From assembly GCA_021204765.1 (NCBI GenBank), contig JAJPYU010000072.1, positions 1-13,474 on the forward strand: DNA of 13,474 bases, given 5' to 3'. A program made the translations under genes and the position numbers. Shown piece after piece: positions 6,725 through 13,186 of this stretch. Under the pieces are notes generated by a model. It had not been told where the DNA came from and made no database searches. It saw only the letters and a program-made list of their open reading frames with translations. The stretch comes from Clostridiales bacterium (GTDB lineage Bacteria; Bacillota; Clostridia; Lachnospirales; Lachnospiraceae). Position 1 is the first letter of the stretch; each line of letters begins with the position of its first letter.

Positions 6725-7684
6725 ATGAAAAAGGCTTATTTAGGCATCGACATAGGCTCCATCTCCACCAAGGGAGTGGTCATTGACGAGGAGAAGAATA
6801 TCCTCTGCGGGGAATATCTCTGGACGGAAGGAAATCCTATAGAGGCTTCAAAGAAGGTCATTGCCTCCCTGGGGAAACAATTGGATCAGAAGAAATACAG
6901 GGTCGTGGCCGCAGGGACCACAGGCAGCGCCAGGAAGCTGGTAGGCGTTATGATAAACGCCAGCATAGTGAAAAATGAGATCACTGCCCACGCCGTGGGC
7001 ACCACCACCCTGCATCCCGATGTCAGGACTATCCTGGAGATCGGTGGGCAGGATTCCAAGATCATCTGTGTGGAGAACGGAGTGGCTGTGGACTACGCCA
7101 TGAATACCCTCTGCGCAGCAGGCACAGGCTCCTTCCTCTCCAGTCAGGCCCGACGCCTGGGAGTGGAAGTGGAGGATTTCGGACGTATAGCTCTCGGGAG
7201 CACCAATCCGACGCCTATCGCGGCCCGATGCACAGTCTTTGCCGAGTCCGACCTGGTCCACAAGATACAGATGGGCCACAGCAGGGAGGATATAATTGCA
7301 GGCCTGTGCAACGCCGTGGCAAACAATTACCTCAATAATGTAGCAAAAGGCAAAAAAATAGCCGCCCCGATAGTATTCCAGGGCGGCGTGAGTAAGAATC
7401 AGGGTGTGGTCAAAGCCTTTGCCGACTCTTTGGGAGAGGAGATCATTGTGGATGAGAATGGGCATCTCATGGGATGTTACGGTGCCGCAATCCTTGCGAA
7501 AGGCTGCGGAGTGGAGAAGCCCTTCTCCTTCGATATCGCCGACATGAGCTTCATGACCCGTGAAGTGACCTGCCCCAACTGCGCGAACCACTGCGAAGTC
7601 ATCTGCGTCTTCCGGGAGGGAGAGCTCATCGACTCCTGGGGGAACCGCTGCGAACGTGGCGAGGTCAGACAGGGCGAAGCCTGA
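6725..7684 (+). CDS. BcrAD/BadFG-type ATPase activator of a 2-hydroxyacyl-CoA dehydratase-like system
   Basis: The 319-residue protein is an ASKHA-fold activase (COG1924 type). The phosphate-binding loops are GIDIGSISTKG (residues 7-17) and LEIGGQDSK (104-112). Cys130 in NTLCAAGTGSF and Cys169 in ARCTVFAESD are the conserved pair that, one from each monomer, hold a bridging [4Fe-4S] cluster in the known activators. GGVSKNQGV (220-228) and GCYGAA (250-255) are typical of the later half. It should hydrolyse ATP to deliver one low-potential electron to its partner, here most likely the two upstream proteins. The C-terminal tail adds a Cys-rich segment CPNCANHCEVIC plus GNRCERGE (Cys283, 286, 290, 294, 309), absent from the short classic activators such as HgdC as I recall them. 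It is the last gene of the cluster. Confidence 0.9.
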   Translation: MKKAYLGIDIGSISTKGVVIDEEKNILCGEYLWTEGNPIEASKKVIASLGKQLDQKKYRVVAAGTTGSARKLVGVMINASIVKNEITAHAVGTTTLHPDVRTILEIGGQDSKIICVENGVAVDYAMNTLCAAGTGSFLSSQARRLGVEVEDFGRIALGSTNPTPIAARCTVFAESDLVHKIQMGHSREDIIAGLCNAVANNYLNNVAKGKKIAAPIVFQGGVSKNQGVVKAFADSLGEEIIVDENGHLMGCYGAAILAKGCGVEKPFSFDIADMSFMTREVTCPNCANHCEVICVFREGELIDSWGNRCERGEVRQGEA

Positions 7685-7706
7685 TCAGAACAGATCAGAA
7701 GTCAGA

Positions 7707-7739
7707 CATTTCATCTATCAGTAACTGATAGATGAAATG
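7707..7739. terminator. Perfect 15-bp hairpin after the activase gene
   Basis: CATTTCATCTATCAG (7707-7721) and its exact complement (7725-7739) are separated only by TAA. There is no T-run on either strand. It lies between convergent genes and probably ends transcription or protects the 3' end. Just before it, GATCAGAA occurs twice (7683-7690 and 7693-7700). Confidence 0.5.
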
Positions 7740-7742
7740 CTG

Positions 7743-7784
7743 CAGCACCCGCATTTAAAGTCGCCGTTGGCGAGGCGGGTGCTG
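7743..7784. terminator. Compound GC-rich hairpin between convergent genes
   Basis: CAGCACCCGC (7743-7752) pairs exactly with GCGGGTGCTG (7775-7784). Inside, TCGCC (7761-7765) pairs with GGCGA (7769-7773) around GTT. It is followed on the + strand by a weakly T-rich stretch. A third hairpin, CCACGCC/GGCGTGG (7801-7807 and 7824-7830), lies just beyond the end of the minus-strand gene. Together they look like a bidirectional termination zone. Confidence 0.45.
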
Positions 7785-7840
7785 TGTGTTACACTTTCTC
7801 CCACGCCCTGCAGCAAAGTGCATGGCGTGGAGCTAAAGTA

Positions 7841-8395
7841 TTAAAAATCAACTTTGCCTGTATACTCATCGTTGATGACATAGTAAGCGGCCAGCTCCTC
7901 GGGCTTGATATAGAGAGTGATCTTCTTTACGGGGACGGCTCCCTCAGTGGCTGCGAACTGGGCCATGGCGCGGTCGTAAAGCTCATCCTCACTGATCTCG
8001 GAGCCCAGATACTGGAGCACGGAAGCCTTCACCGGTTTTTTGGTATACTTCCTGGTGGCTTTCTCAGCGGTGGCCTTAGTGGCCTTGGCTGCTTTCTCAG
8101 CGGTAGCCTTGGTGGCTTTAGCTGCCTTCTCAGCAGTAGCCTTGGTAGCCTTGGCTGCCTTTTCAGTAGTGGCCTTAGTGGCCTTGGCTGCTTTCTTTGT
8201 GACTTTCTTTGTCATCTCGGCAGTGTCCTTTGCCACAGCTCCTGCGGCTTTCGCGTTCTTCTTTGCCGCTTCTTTCATGGCCTCGCGTACCTTTGCGTTG
8301 GCCTCTTTTGCGGCTGCTTTTTTGTCCTGGGCATCTACAACCTCTTCCTCGATGATCGTTGTATCTACCGGCTCATTGGTTTTTTCTGTTGCCAT
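7841..8395 (-). CDS. Histone H1-like Lys/Ala-rich repeat protein with a DUF6465-like C-terminal domain
   Basis: The 184-residue protein has three parts. Residues 1-25 are acidic. Residues ~26-121 are a Lys/Ala/Thr-rich tail, like histone H1 or bacterial Hc1-type proteins, holding four 11-residue repeats of AAKATKATAEK (69-112, the first with T for A). Residues ~122-184 are a compact domain ending in LYIKPEELAAYYVINDEYTG (161-180), which I recognise as DUF6465-like, a family of unknown function seen in Lachnospiraceae. The tail is probably disordered or helical and could bind nucleic acid or another polyanion; that is inference. The ATG has a perfect AGGAGG (complement of 8402-8407) upstream and its own promoter. 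The long + strand frames across it are repeat shadows. Confidence 0.85.
   Translation of the reverse strand: MATEKTNEPVDTTIIEEEVVDAQDKKAAAKEANAKVREAMKEAAKKNAKAAGAVAKDTAEMTKKVTKKAAKATKATTEKAAKATKATAEKAAKATKATAEKAAKATKATAEKATRKYTKKPVKASVLQYLGSEISEDELYDRAMAQFAATEGAVPVKKITLYIKPEELAAYYVINDEYTGKVDF
8060..8191 (-). repeat. Four 33-bp tandem repeats coding for AAKATKATAEK
   Basis: Four direct 33-bp units lie back to back inside the histone-like gene, with a few synonymous differences and one Ala-to-Thr change in the first unit. Such an array can change copy number by slippage or recombination, which would alter tail length without breaking the frame. Confidence 0.85.
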
Positions 8396-8412
8396 GATAA
8401 TTCCTCCTGTTT

Positions 8413-8486
8413 GCTCATATGAGCTTTAAGATCTCCCCACAATACCCGGGGTAAGCTGTCTGGCAGTCCGTTGAAGAACTGCTTAC
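8413..8486 (-). promoter_or_regulatory. Structured 5' leader of the histone-like gene
   Basis: Transcription from the promoter at 8506-8534 would give a leader of roughly 100 nt. It holds a stem-loop at 8451-8486 (GTAA/TTAC outside, GCAGT/ACTGC inside) and a perfect 12-bp palindrome GCTCATATGAGC (8413-8424) just upstream of the ribosome binding site. I do not recognise a known riboswitch. Confidence 0.35.
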
Positions 8487-8505
8487 TTCCTGGTTACCAG
8501 AGGCG

Positions 8506-8534
8506 ATTGTACTACTTTGAAAAGGTATTGTCAA
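8506..8534 (-). promoter_or_regulatory. Promoter of the histone-like gene
   Basis: Read on the minus strand, TTGACA (8534-8529) is a consensus -35 box and TACAAT (8511-8506) a 5/6 match to the -10 box, with a 17-bp spacer. This is a strong housekeeping-type promoter directed toward the histone-like gene. Confidence 0.7.
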
Positions 8535-8547
8535 ATTGAGGTATAAG
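8517..8547 (+). promoter_or_regulatory. Possible promoter of the structured RNA
   Basis: TTGAAA (8517-8522) and TATAAG (8542-8547) lie 19 bp apart. The spacer is long, but the predicted start (about 8554) falls right at the closing stem of the structured RNA at 8555. It overlaps the opposite-strand promoter at 8506-8534, so the two would compete. Confidence 0.3.
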
Positions 8548-8553
8548 ACGGCT

Positions 8554-8746
8554 GCTGTTCACACGGTAGACAGGACAGGTAGATGGATGCTTCAAGCTTG
8601 CTTGAAAGCAGACATATAACTGTCCTGTCTGCCTGTAAAACAGGCAGCCTCAACCAACATGAGTAATCTTAGCTCCGTAAGGAGCGGGAAAGTATGCTTT
8701 AGCAGGCGGGAGTGCGAATGGGGGTTGAGGCTACTGTGTGAACAGT
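8554..8746 (+). ncRNA. Candidate multi-branched structured RNA, family not recognised
   Basis: No gene covers this stretch, but it is full of complementary segments. P1: 8555-8569 pairs with 8731-8745, 15 bp with one G-U, closing the whole element. P2: AGACAGGACAG (8568-8578) with CTGTCCTGTCT (8620-8630), capped by TTCAAGC/GCTTGAA (8591-8606). P3: GCCTGT-AAA-ACAGGC (8631-8645). P4: AGCCTCAACC (8646-8655) with GGTTGAGGCT (8723-8732). P5 inside P4: GCTCC-GTAA-GGAGC (8672-8685). The GTAA loop of P5 is a GNRA tetraloop only on the + strand, which favours this strand. P2, P3 and P4 stack end to end inside P1, a junction-like layout. There is no T-run after P1. The size and layout could fit known Clostridia RNAs such as the raiA motif; I cannot confirm this from memory. 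Confidence 0.55.
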
Positions 8747-8757
8747 TAAGAAATCTG

Positions 8758-8786
8758 TTGACAAGTGAGAATATCAGTGTTATATT
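8758..8786 (+). promoter_or_regulatory. Promoter of the GntR-ABC operon
   Basis: TTGACA (8758-8763) is a perfect -35 box; a 17-bp spacer follows, then TATATT (8781-8786) preceded by TG at 8778-8779, an extended -10. The start site would fall near 8793, inside the palindrome described next. Confidence 0.75.
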
Positions 8787-8788
8787 GC

Positions 8789-8815
8789 AACTGTATTATG
8801 GTAGATAGTACAGTT
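8789..8815 (+). promoter_or_regulatory. Palindromic operator, probably for the GntR regulator
   Basis: AACTGTA (8789-8795) and TACAGTT (8809-8815) are exact inverted repeats 13 bp apart, with further symmetry inside (TAT/ATA). The 27-bp palindrome covers the predicted transcription start, ideal for repression, and sits directly before the gntR-type gene, suggesting self-regulation. A second palindrome CGAAA-CA-TTTCG follows at 8820-8831. Confidence 0.6.
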
Positions 8816-8859
8816 AGTACGAAACATTTCGACAGATATTTTCAAGGAAGGAGAAGGCT

Positions 8860-9240
8860 ATGTTTCAGATAGATGTGATGAGCCGGACACCGGTATATGA
8901 GCAGCTGGTAGACCAGGTGGAGCGGTTCATTCTCATGGGGATCTTAAAGGAGGACGATAAGCTTCCCTCAGTGCGCAGCCTTTCGAACCAGCTGGCGGTG
9001 AATCCCAACACCATCCAGAAGTCATACTCCGAGCTGGACCGCCGGGGAGTGGTCTACTCGGTGCCGGGCCGGGGCTGCTTTGTCGCCCGGGATGCCAGGG
9101 AGTGTATTGGTGCGAGAAAGCGGCAGCAGCTGGACGCCTTCACAGAGCAGGTCCGTGAGCTGGCCCTGGCAGGCATAGAGAAGGAAGCCATACTCTCCTG
9201 CGTGGAGGAAGCTTATGGGAAAGGAGGAGAAGATAAATGA
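8860..9240 (+). CDS. GntR family (YtrA subfamily) transcriptional regulator
   Basis: The 126-residue protein has a GntR winged helix at residues ~10-76: PVYEQLVDQVERFI, LPSVRSLSNQLAVNPNTIQK (the recognition region) and the wing RRGVVYSVPGRGCFV. Only about 50 residues follow, so there is no ligand-binding domain; this short form is the YtrA subfamily, which usually represses the ABC transporter operon it heads. That fits exactly: the ABC ATPase gene overlaps it by 4 bp (ATGA). The start at 8860 has AAGGAAGGAG (8844-8853) 6 nt upstream. In YtrA-type systems the inducer is often cell-envelope stress or an antibiotic, but nothing here shows which. Confidence 0.92.
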   Translation: MFQIDVMSRTPVYEQLVDQVERFILMGILKEDDKLPSVRSLSNQLAVNPNTIQKSYSELDRRGVVYSVPGRGCFVARDARECIGARKRQQLDAFTEQVRELALAGIEKEAILSCVEEAYGKGGEDK

Positions 9241-10160
9241 TAACAGCGAGAGATCTTACTAAAAAATTTGATGATCTTACGGCTCTTGACGGGGTGCACT
9301 GCAATGTCCCGGAGGGCTCTATATACGGCATGGTGGGCTCCAACGGGGCGGGAAAGTCCACTTTCCTGCGCTTGGTGACCGGAGTGTATAAGGCGGACGG
9401 CGGAGAGATTTTAATCGACGGGGAGCCCATCTATGAGAATCCCAGGGTAAAGGAACATATAGCTTTCGTGCCGGACGAGCTCTATTTTATGAGGGGAGCA
9501 AGCATGAACAGGATGGCGGGACTCTACGCCTCATTCTATCCCCGCTTTGACAGGGAGCGCTTCGAGTACCTGACAAAGACCTTTGAACTGGATTCGGAGA
9601 AATCCATAAACGGTTTTTCCAAGGGCATGAAGCGTCAGGCGGCCATTATACTGGTGCTCTCCACCAGACCCAGATACATGTTCTTTGATGAGACCTTCGA
9701 CGGCTTGGATCCGGTGATGAGAAATCTGGTAAAGACCCTGATCTGCCGGGACGTCCTGGAGGAGAAAGCCACGGCCATCATCACCTCCCATTCCTTGAGG
9801 GAGCTTGAGGATACCTGCGACCAGCTGGCCCTGCTTCACAAGGGGAATGTGATACTGGAAAATGATATTACGGACCTTAAGACCGGGCTTTTTAAGCTCC
9901 AGGTGGCCCTGCCCGGGGATTTCTCCGAAAAAGATTTTGAGGGGATATCCACTCTGCATTTTGCCAGACAGGGATCAGTGGCGACACTTATCGCCAAAGG
10001 CGACCAGGAAGAGGTGACTGAGAAGGTGAAAGCCCTGCATCCCATTTTGCTGGATGTGCTGCCCCTCTCTCTGGAGGAGGTCTTTACTTATGAGCTGGAG
10101 ACATTAGGGTATCACTTCGACATCAGCGGGTATGACACCGAAGGGAAGGAGGAAGAGTGA
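9237..10160 (+). CDS. ABC transporter ATP-binding protein (YtrB-like)
   Basis: The 307-residue ATPase has Walker A GSNGAGKST (residues 34-42), a signature loop FSKGM (127-131) in place of LSGGQ, Walker B YMFFDE (147-152), D-loop GLD (156-158) and H-loop SH (184-185). The usual Q-loop position reads VPDELY, and both that and the variant signature are common in YtrB-like ATPases paired with ABC-2 type permeases. A C-terminal region of about 90 residues after the ATPase core probably contacts the permease or regulates it. AAGGAGG (9221-9227) lies within the regulator gene upstream. The partner is the permease that starts 2 bp after this stop codon. Direction of transport is probably export, by analogy with this class. 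Confidence 0.92.
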   Translation: MITARDLTKKFDDLTALDGVHCNVPEGSIYGMVGSNGAGKSTFLRLVTGVYKADGGEILIDGEPIYENPRVKEHIAFVPDELYFMRGASMNRMAGLYASFYPRFDRERFEYLTKTFELDSEKSINGFSKGMKRQAAIILVLSTRPRYMFFDETFDGLDPVMRNLVKTLICRDVLEEKATAIITSHSLRELEDTCDQLALLHKGNVILENDITDLKTGLFKLQVALPGDFSEKDFEGISTLHFARQGSVATLIAKGDQEEVTEKVKALHPILLDVLPLSLEEVFTYELETLGYHFDISGYDTEGKEEE

Positions 10161-10161
10161 A

Positions 10162-12306
10162 ATGAAGAAGAAAATATTTGACATACATTTATACAGGGAA
10201 GGACTGAGGCAGCTGAAACTGACCGGTCTCATCTACACCTTCCTGCTGGTATTGCTGGCGGTGCTGCCCACCTTAAGTGAGGTGATAGGCAGTTCAGTCG
10301 GTCTCTATAATGAGGGATTCTTCGACGTATTTCCCTACGCTGTACTTGTATACTGCCTCTTTGCGCCCCTGATGGCCCTGACCCTGTTCCACTTCCTGAC
10401 AGAGAGGAATTCCTGTGATTTCTATCACTCTATTCCCCAGACCAGGACCTGCCTCTTTGTCAGTTATACTTTGTCAGTCCTTACCTGGAGCCTGGCGATG
10501 CAGTGGGGAACGACCCTGCTTGCCACTGCGCTGCACCTCTGCTTTCCCAATGTATTTTTCATAAATGTGGCTGGGATACTTCGGTACAGTGTGCAGGTAT
10601 CGGCGGCCGTGGTGTTTGTGCTGGGCGCAGTACTTCTCGGTATCAGCCTTACCGGAACGGTCTTTACCAATGTGGTGGTAGCGCTGCTCATCATCTTTGT
10701 CCCCAGAGGACTGATGCTCACGCTGCAGCAGACAGTAGGCGGAACCCTCACCGTGGTGACGGAGAGCCATTATCTGAGCTTTTTCGGAAATGACTGGAAT
10801 GTGGTCACCGGCGGTATTTTCGGGGCTTTTACCGGCTCCGGTGATGCGGTGTTTGCCAGTTTTGCCGCGGGAGCCTACACCTTTGCCATAGGCATAGCAT
10901 ACATGATACTGGCCTGCCTGGTGTTTAACCGCAGAAAGAGCGAAGCTGCCGGAAATGCGGCCCTGGGCAGCAGGATGCAGGCGGTGATCCGTCTGATCCC
11001 GGCCACGGTGTTCTGCCTGATCCCGGATGTGATTATCTTCGGATACATGGCCAGAAACATTTCCGTGGACAGGACTGATATTTTCACCCTCTTCGAGCTC
11101 TATCTGGTGGGTGTGATCATATATTTCCTCTACGAACTGGTCTCCACAAGGAAGTGGAAGAATGTGGCAAAGGCCGCCCCTGGCCTGGTCATACTGGCGG
11201 CAGTCAATCTGATTATTATTTTCGGGATGGCGGGCATGCAGAAAGGCGTCCTGTCCTTCTCTCCCACTGCGGATGAGATCGACTACGTGTGCATCCCCGG
11301 CGGCTCGGCATTCTCATATTCATCCGGTGATTATATCGGGAATGAGATTGGAGAGATCGAGATTACCGACGAAAATATCCGGGAACTGGTGGCAGAGCGG
11401 CTGGCAGAGGGTATCGCAATTGATACCTCCTGGGATGATGGGTACAGCAGCCGGAATCTTTCTGGAAATTACCGGGAAGTCCTGATCTCGTCAAAGGGAA
11501 GGAAGAAAGTACGCCAGATAAATGTTACCAGCGCAGACTTAAAAATGATGGCAGAAGCCCTGACAAATAATGAGGAGGTCAGAAATATTTACATGGATCT
11601 GCCCGATGCGGGAGATCCGGGCGTGAGCATATCCATGGATGCAAACGATATCGGTACTGAGGGAGCTGCGGCAGTCTACGAAGCATTAAAGCAGGATATG
11701 AAAAATATGGGCTTTGAGGAATGGTATCTCTACTGCACGGACACTTATTCGGACAGCGGCTCTTATGAGTGGTCATACGATGTCGTGACGCTGACTGTCA
11801 ACGAAGGAGGAGTCACCCGCACTGCCGGATTTTCCCTTACAGCGGAGACTCCGCTGGCCACTGCAGAGTACCTTGACCGCCTCTGGGAGATGAAGTCTCA
11901 GTCCGATTGGCAGGATATAGGGGGATCAATAGAAAAATATGCCGCTTATATGGACGCCGGGGCAGAGTTCGACTATCTGAATTTCGATGTCATTATCTAT
12001 CTGCCTCTGGAGGGCGGATACAGCGACGCTTACTATGTAGATATGACGGATGAGGCTAAGGTGCAGACCCTGCTGGGTTTGCTTGAGAGCCAGAGTGATA
12101 CGCCGGTTGCCTATGGCAGCAATTATCTGTATGTGCAGATATATCTGGAGTATTCGGTGGACGATGACGGCGTGCTGTCCTACAATGGCGACAGCACACC
12201 CGGGGACACATACGATATGGTAAATGCCAGCTGCTATCTCGTCATACCGGATGACTTCGATATGTCAGTCTTTAATGAGATAACAGAGGAGGGAGTGTTA
12301 AACTGA
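10162..12306 (+). CDS. ABC-2 type permease with a large C-terminal soluble domain
   Basis: I place the start at 10162 (714 residues) because AAGGAGG (10146-10152) lies 9 nt before it; an in-frame ATG at 10132 would overlap the ATPase gene by 29 bp with no good binding site. Residues ~15-360 hold about eight to ten hydrophobic segments, the first near 20-40 and the last near 340-358 (LVILAAVNLIIIFG). NSCDFYHSIPQTR between early segments resembles the cytoplasmic loop seen in other Lachnospiraceae permeases of this class. Residues ~360-714 are soluble, acidic and rich in Tyr, Ser and Asp, with no recognised motif; they are probably outside the cell. The regulator and ATPase upstream make a complete three-gene transporter operon. 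The substrate is unknown. Confidence 0.88.
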   Translation: MKKKIFDIHLYREGLRQLKLTGLIYTFLLVLLAVLPTLSEVIGSSVGLYNEGFFDVFPYAVLVYCLFAPLMALTLFHFLTERNSCDFYHSIPQTRTCLFVSYTLSVLTWSLAMQWGTTLLATALHLCFPNVFFINVAGILRYSVQVSAAVVFVLGAVLLGISLTGTVFTNVVVALLIIFVPRGLMLTLQQTVGGTLTVVTESHYLSFFGNDWNVVTGGIFGAFTGSGDAVFASFAAGAYTFAIGIAYMILACLVFNRRKSEAAGNAALGSRMQAVIRLIPATVFCLIPDVIIFGYMARNISVDRTDIFTLFELYLVGVIIYFLYELVSTRKWKNVAKAAPGLVILAAVNLIIIFGMAGMQKGVLSFSPTADEIDYVCIPGGSAFSYSSGDYIGNEIGEIEITDENIRELVAERLAEGIAIDTSWDDGYSSRNLSGNYREVLISSKGRKKVRQINVTSADLKMMAEALTNNEEVRNIYMDLPDAGDPGVSISMDANDIGTEGAAAVYEALKQDMKNMGFEEWYLYCTDTYSDSGSYEWSYDVVTLTVNEGGVTRTAGFSLTAETPLATAEYLDRLWEMKSQSDWQDIGGSIEKYAAYMDAGAEFDYLNFDVIIYLPLEGGYSDAYYVDMTDEAKVQTLLGLLESQSDTPVAYGSNYLYVQIYLEYSVDDDGVLSYNGDSTPGDTYDMVNASCYLVIPDDFDMSVFNEITEEGVLN

Positions 12307-12314
12307 TATGAGAT

Positions 12315-12348
12315 GGTGCACCGGATTCAGGCATGGGTCCGGTGCACC
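12315..12348 (+). terminator. Terminator hairpin of the GntR-ABC operon
   Basis: GGTGCACCGGA (12315-12325) pairs perfectly with TCCGGTGCACC (12338-12348) around a 12-nt loop, 9 bp after the permease stop codon. The T-tail is weak (TTGGAATTTTG). Confidence 0.65.
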
Positions 12349-12601
12349 TTGGAATTTTGAAAAATACAGGAAGCTGGATTTTAACAAACGACACTGGCAG
12401 CGTCTAACGGAAGATACGCTGTATTTTGAGATGACTTGGCTGCCCGAGACGAAATATATTGTGCTTGACTTAAATTGAGGAAATTTCCGATGATACTGCA
12501 ATGCGTCCGGCTTTGCTGCCGGGCGCTGCAATAGAAAAAAATCTCTCAAAATTTGGAGTGTATTATGTTTAGCATTGGGCCAAATTAACCGCTTCTCCCA
12601 A
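12349..12601. other. Noncoding gap between the ABC operon and the GNAT gene
   Basis: No convincing gene is seen. A hairpin (GCGTCCGG at 12503-12510 with CCGGGCGC at 12519-12526, one wobble) is flanked by TGCA on each side. Seven As at 12535-12541 form a T-run on the minus strand, 60 bp past the GNAT stop codon, and may mark its transcript end after the weak CTCCAAATTTTGAG symmetry. Confidence 0.3.
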
Positions 12602-13186
12602 CTAGAAAAATCTCAGCAGCTGAATATATTTTGTCTGATCTGCTTCTGAAAACCGCTCATTAAACACACGGAATCCATTTTTGTCATTTCCGTAAAATGA
12701 CAGTAATTTGGGCTTGTCCTCACATTCAAGATACATTACTCCGCCGCCCACGTCATGCTGCACTTTCTGCAATACTTTAACTGCGTTTTCCATAAGCTGT
12801 ACACCTGCAGGAACATTACCGACAGACTCATTAAGATTTTTGCCAAACTGTGCAATCAAGAATGCGGATACAGTGTAAGAATTTGTACTCTGATCCAACT
12901 GGGCAAACCGCCCCAGCCGTTTTCTGGTTGAGGCAGATAATCCTTCATTGCTAATCTCCACAGCCTTATGTGTCAAAGTAAAAACGGCAGCAAGCTTGCC
13001 ATCTTCGTTAATGACCAAGTGTGTTATCGACATTTTGCGCTTTGCGAAATCAATGGCATTTTTTCTCACGAAATTCTCTATCTCAGAATTCAGAGGGCAA
13101 GAAAAATCGGAAAGGACAGCGGCAACCTTGTCCTCCCCGATTATCTCTATCATGTCAAGAATATTTATTATGCTGTATTTGCTCAT
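12602..13186 (-). CDS. GNAT-fold acetyltransferase, probable toxin of a toxin-antitoxin pair
   Basis: The 194-residue protein shows a GNAT-like order: MSITHLVINEDGKLAAVFTL (residues 52-71, early strands), LGRFAQLD (91-98), YTVSAFLIAQFGKN (104-117, the central strand), then GGGVMYLECEDKPKLLSFY (147-165) and NGFRVF (170-175), the usual C-terminal part. Tyr165 is in the place of the usual catalytic Tyr. The acetyl-CoA loop is degenerate, with no clear R/Q-x-x-G-x-G/A. It starts inside the stop codon of a 61-residue upstream gene (ATGA overlap). That layout, small gene first and GNAT second, matches GNAT toxin-antitoxin modules, in which the toxin acetylates aminoacyl-tRNA. The toxin role is inference from size, fold and context. 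Base composition is visibly richer in A+T than the neighbouring genes, hinting at transfer. Confidence 0.7.
   Translation of the reverse strand: MSKYSIINILDMIEIIGEDKVAAVLSDFSCPLNSEIENFVRKNAIDFAKRKMSITHLVINEDGKLAAVFTLTHKAVEISNEGLSASTRKRLGRFAQLDQSTNSYTVSAFLIAQFGKNLNESVGNVPAGVQLMENAVKVLQKVQHDVGGGVMYLECEDKPKLLSFYGNDKNGFRVFNERFSEADQTKYIQLLRFF

Noticed and set aside
7683..7700. GATCAGAA direct repeat as a possible target-site duplication or attachment site
   Set aside because: The copies are 2 bp apart with no element between them.
8060..8191. 33-bp regular repeats considered as a CRISPR array
   Set aside because: The units touch with no spacers and keep one reading frame, so they are a coding tandem repeat.
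7784..8429. Two long + strand frames (7784-8422 and 8040-8429) opposite the histone-like gene
   Set aside because: They are antisense shadows: their Gly/Leu/Ser or Ala/Val repeats only mirror the Lys/Ala codon repeats, they lack good ribosome binding sites, and the minus frame has AGGAGG and a promoter.
8554..8746. Structured region as a T-box, cobalamin riboswitch, SRP RNA or tmRNA
   Set aside because: None of the sequence hallmarks I know for these classes is present, and a full promoter separates the element from the next gene, so a leader riboswitch is unlikely.
10132..10161. Upstream in-frame start for the permease
   Set aside because: It overlaps the ATPase gene by 29 bp without a binding site, while the ATG at 10162 has AAGGAGG at the right distance.
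12431..12478. Short frame reading MTWLPETKYIVLDLN, reminiscent of the start of an exonuclease (KYIVLDLEWN-like)
   Set aside because: Only 15 residues before a stop and nothing similar follows in any frame, so a gene remnant cannot be supported.
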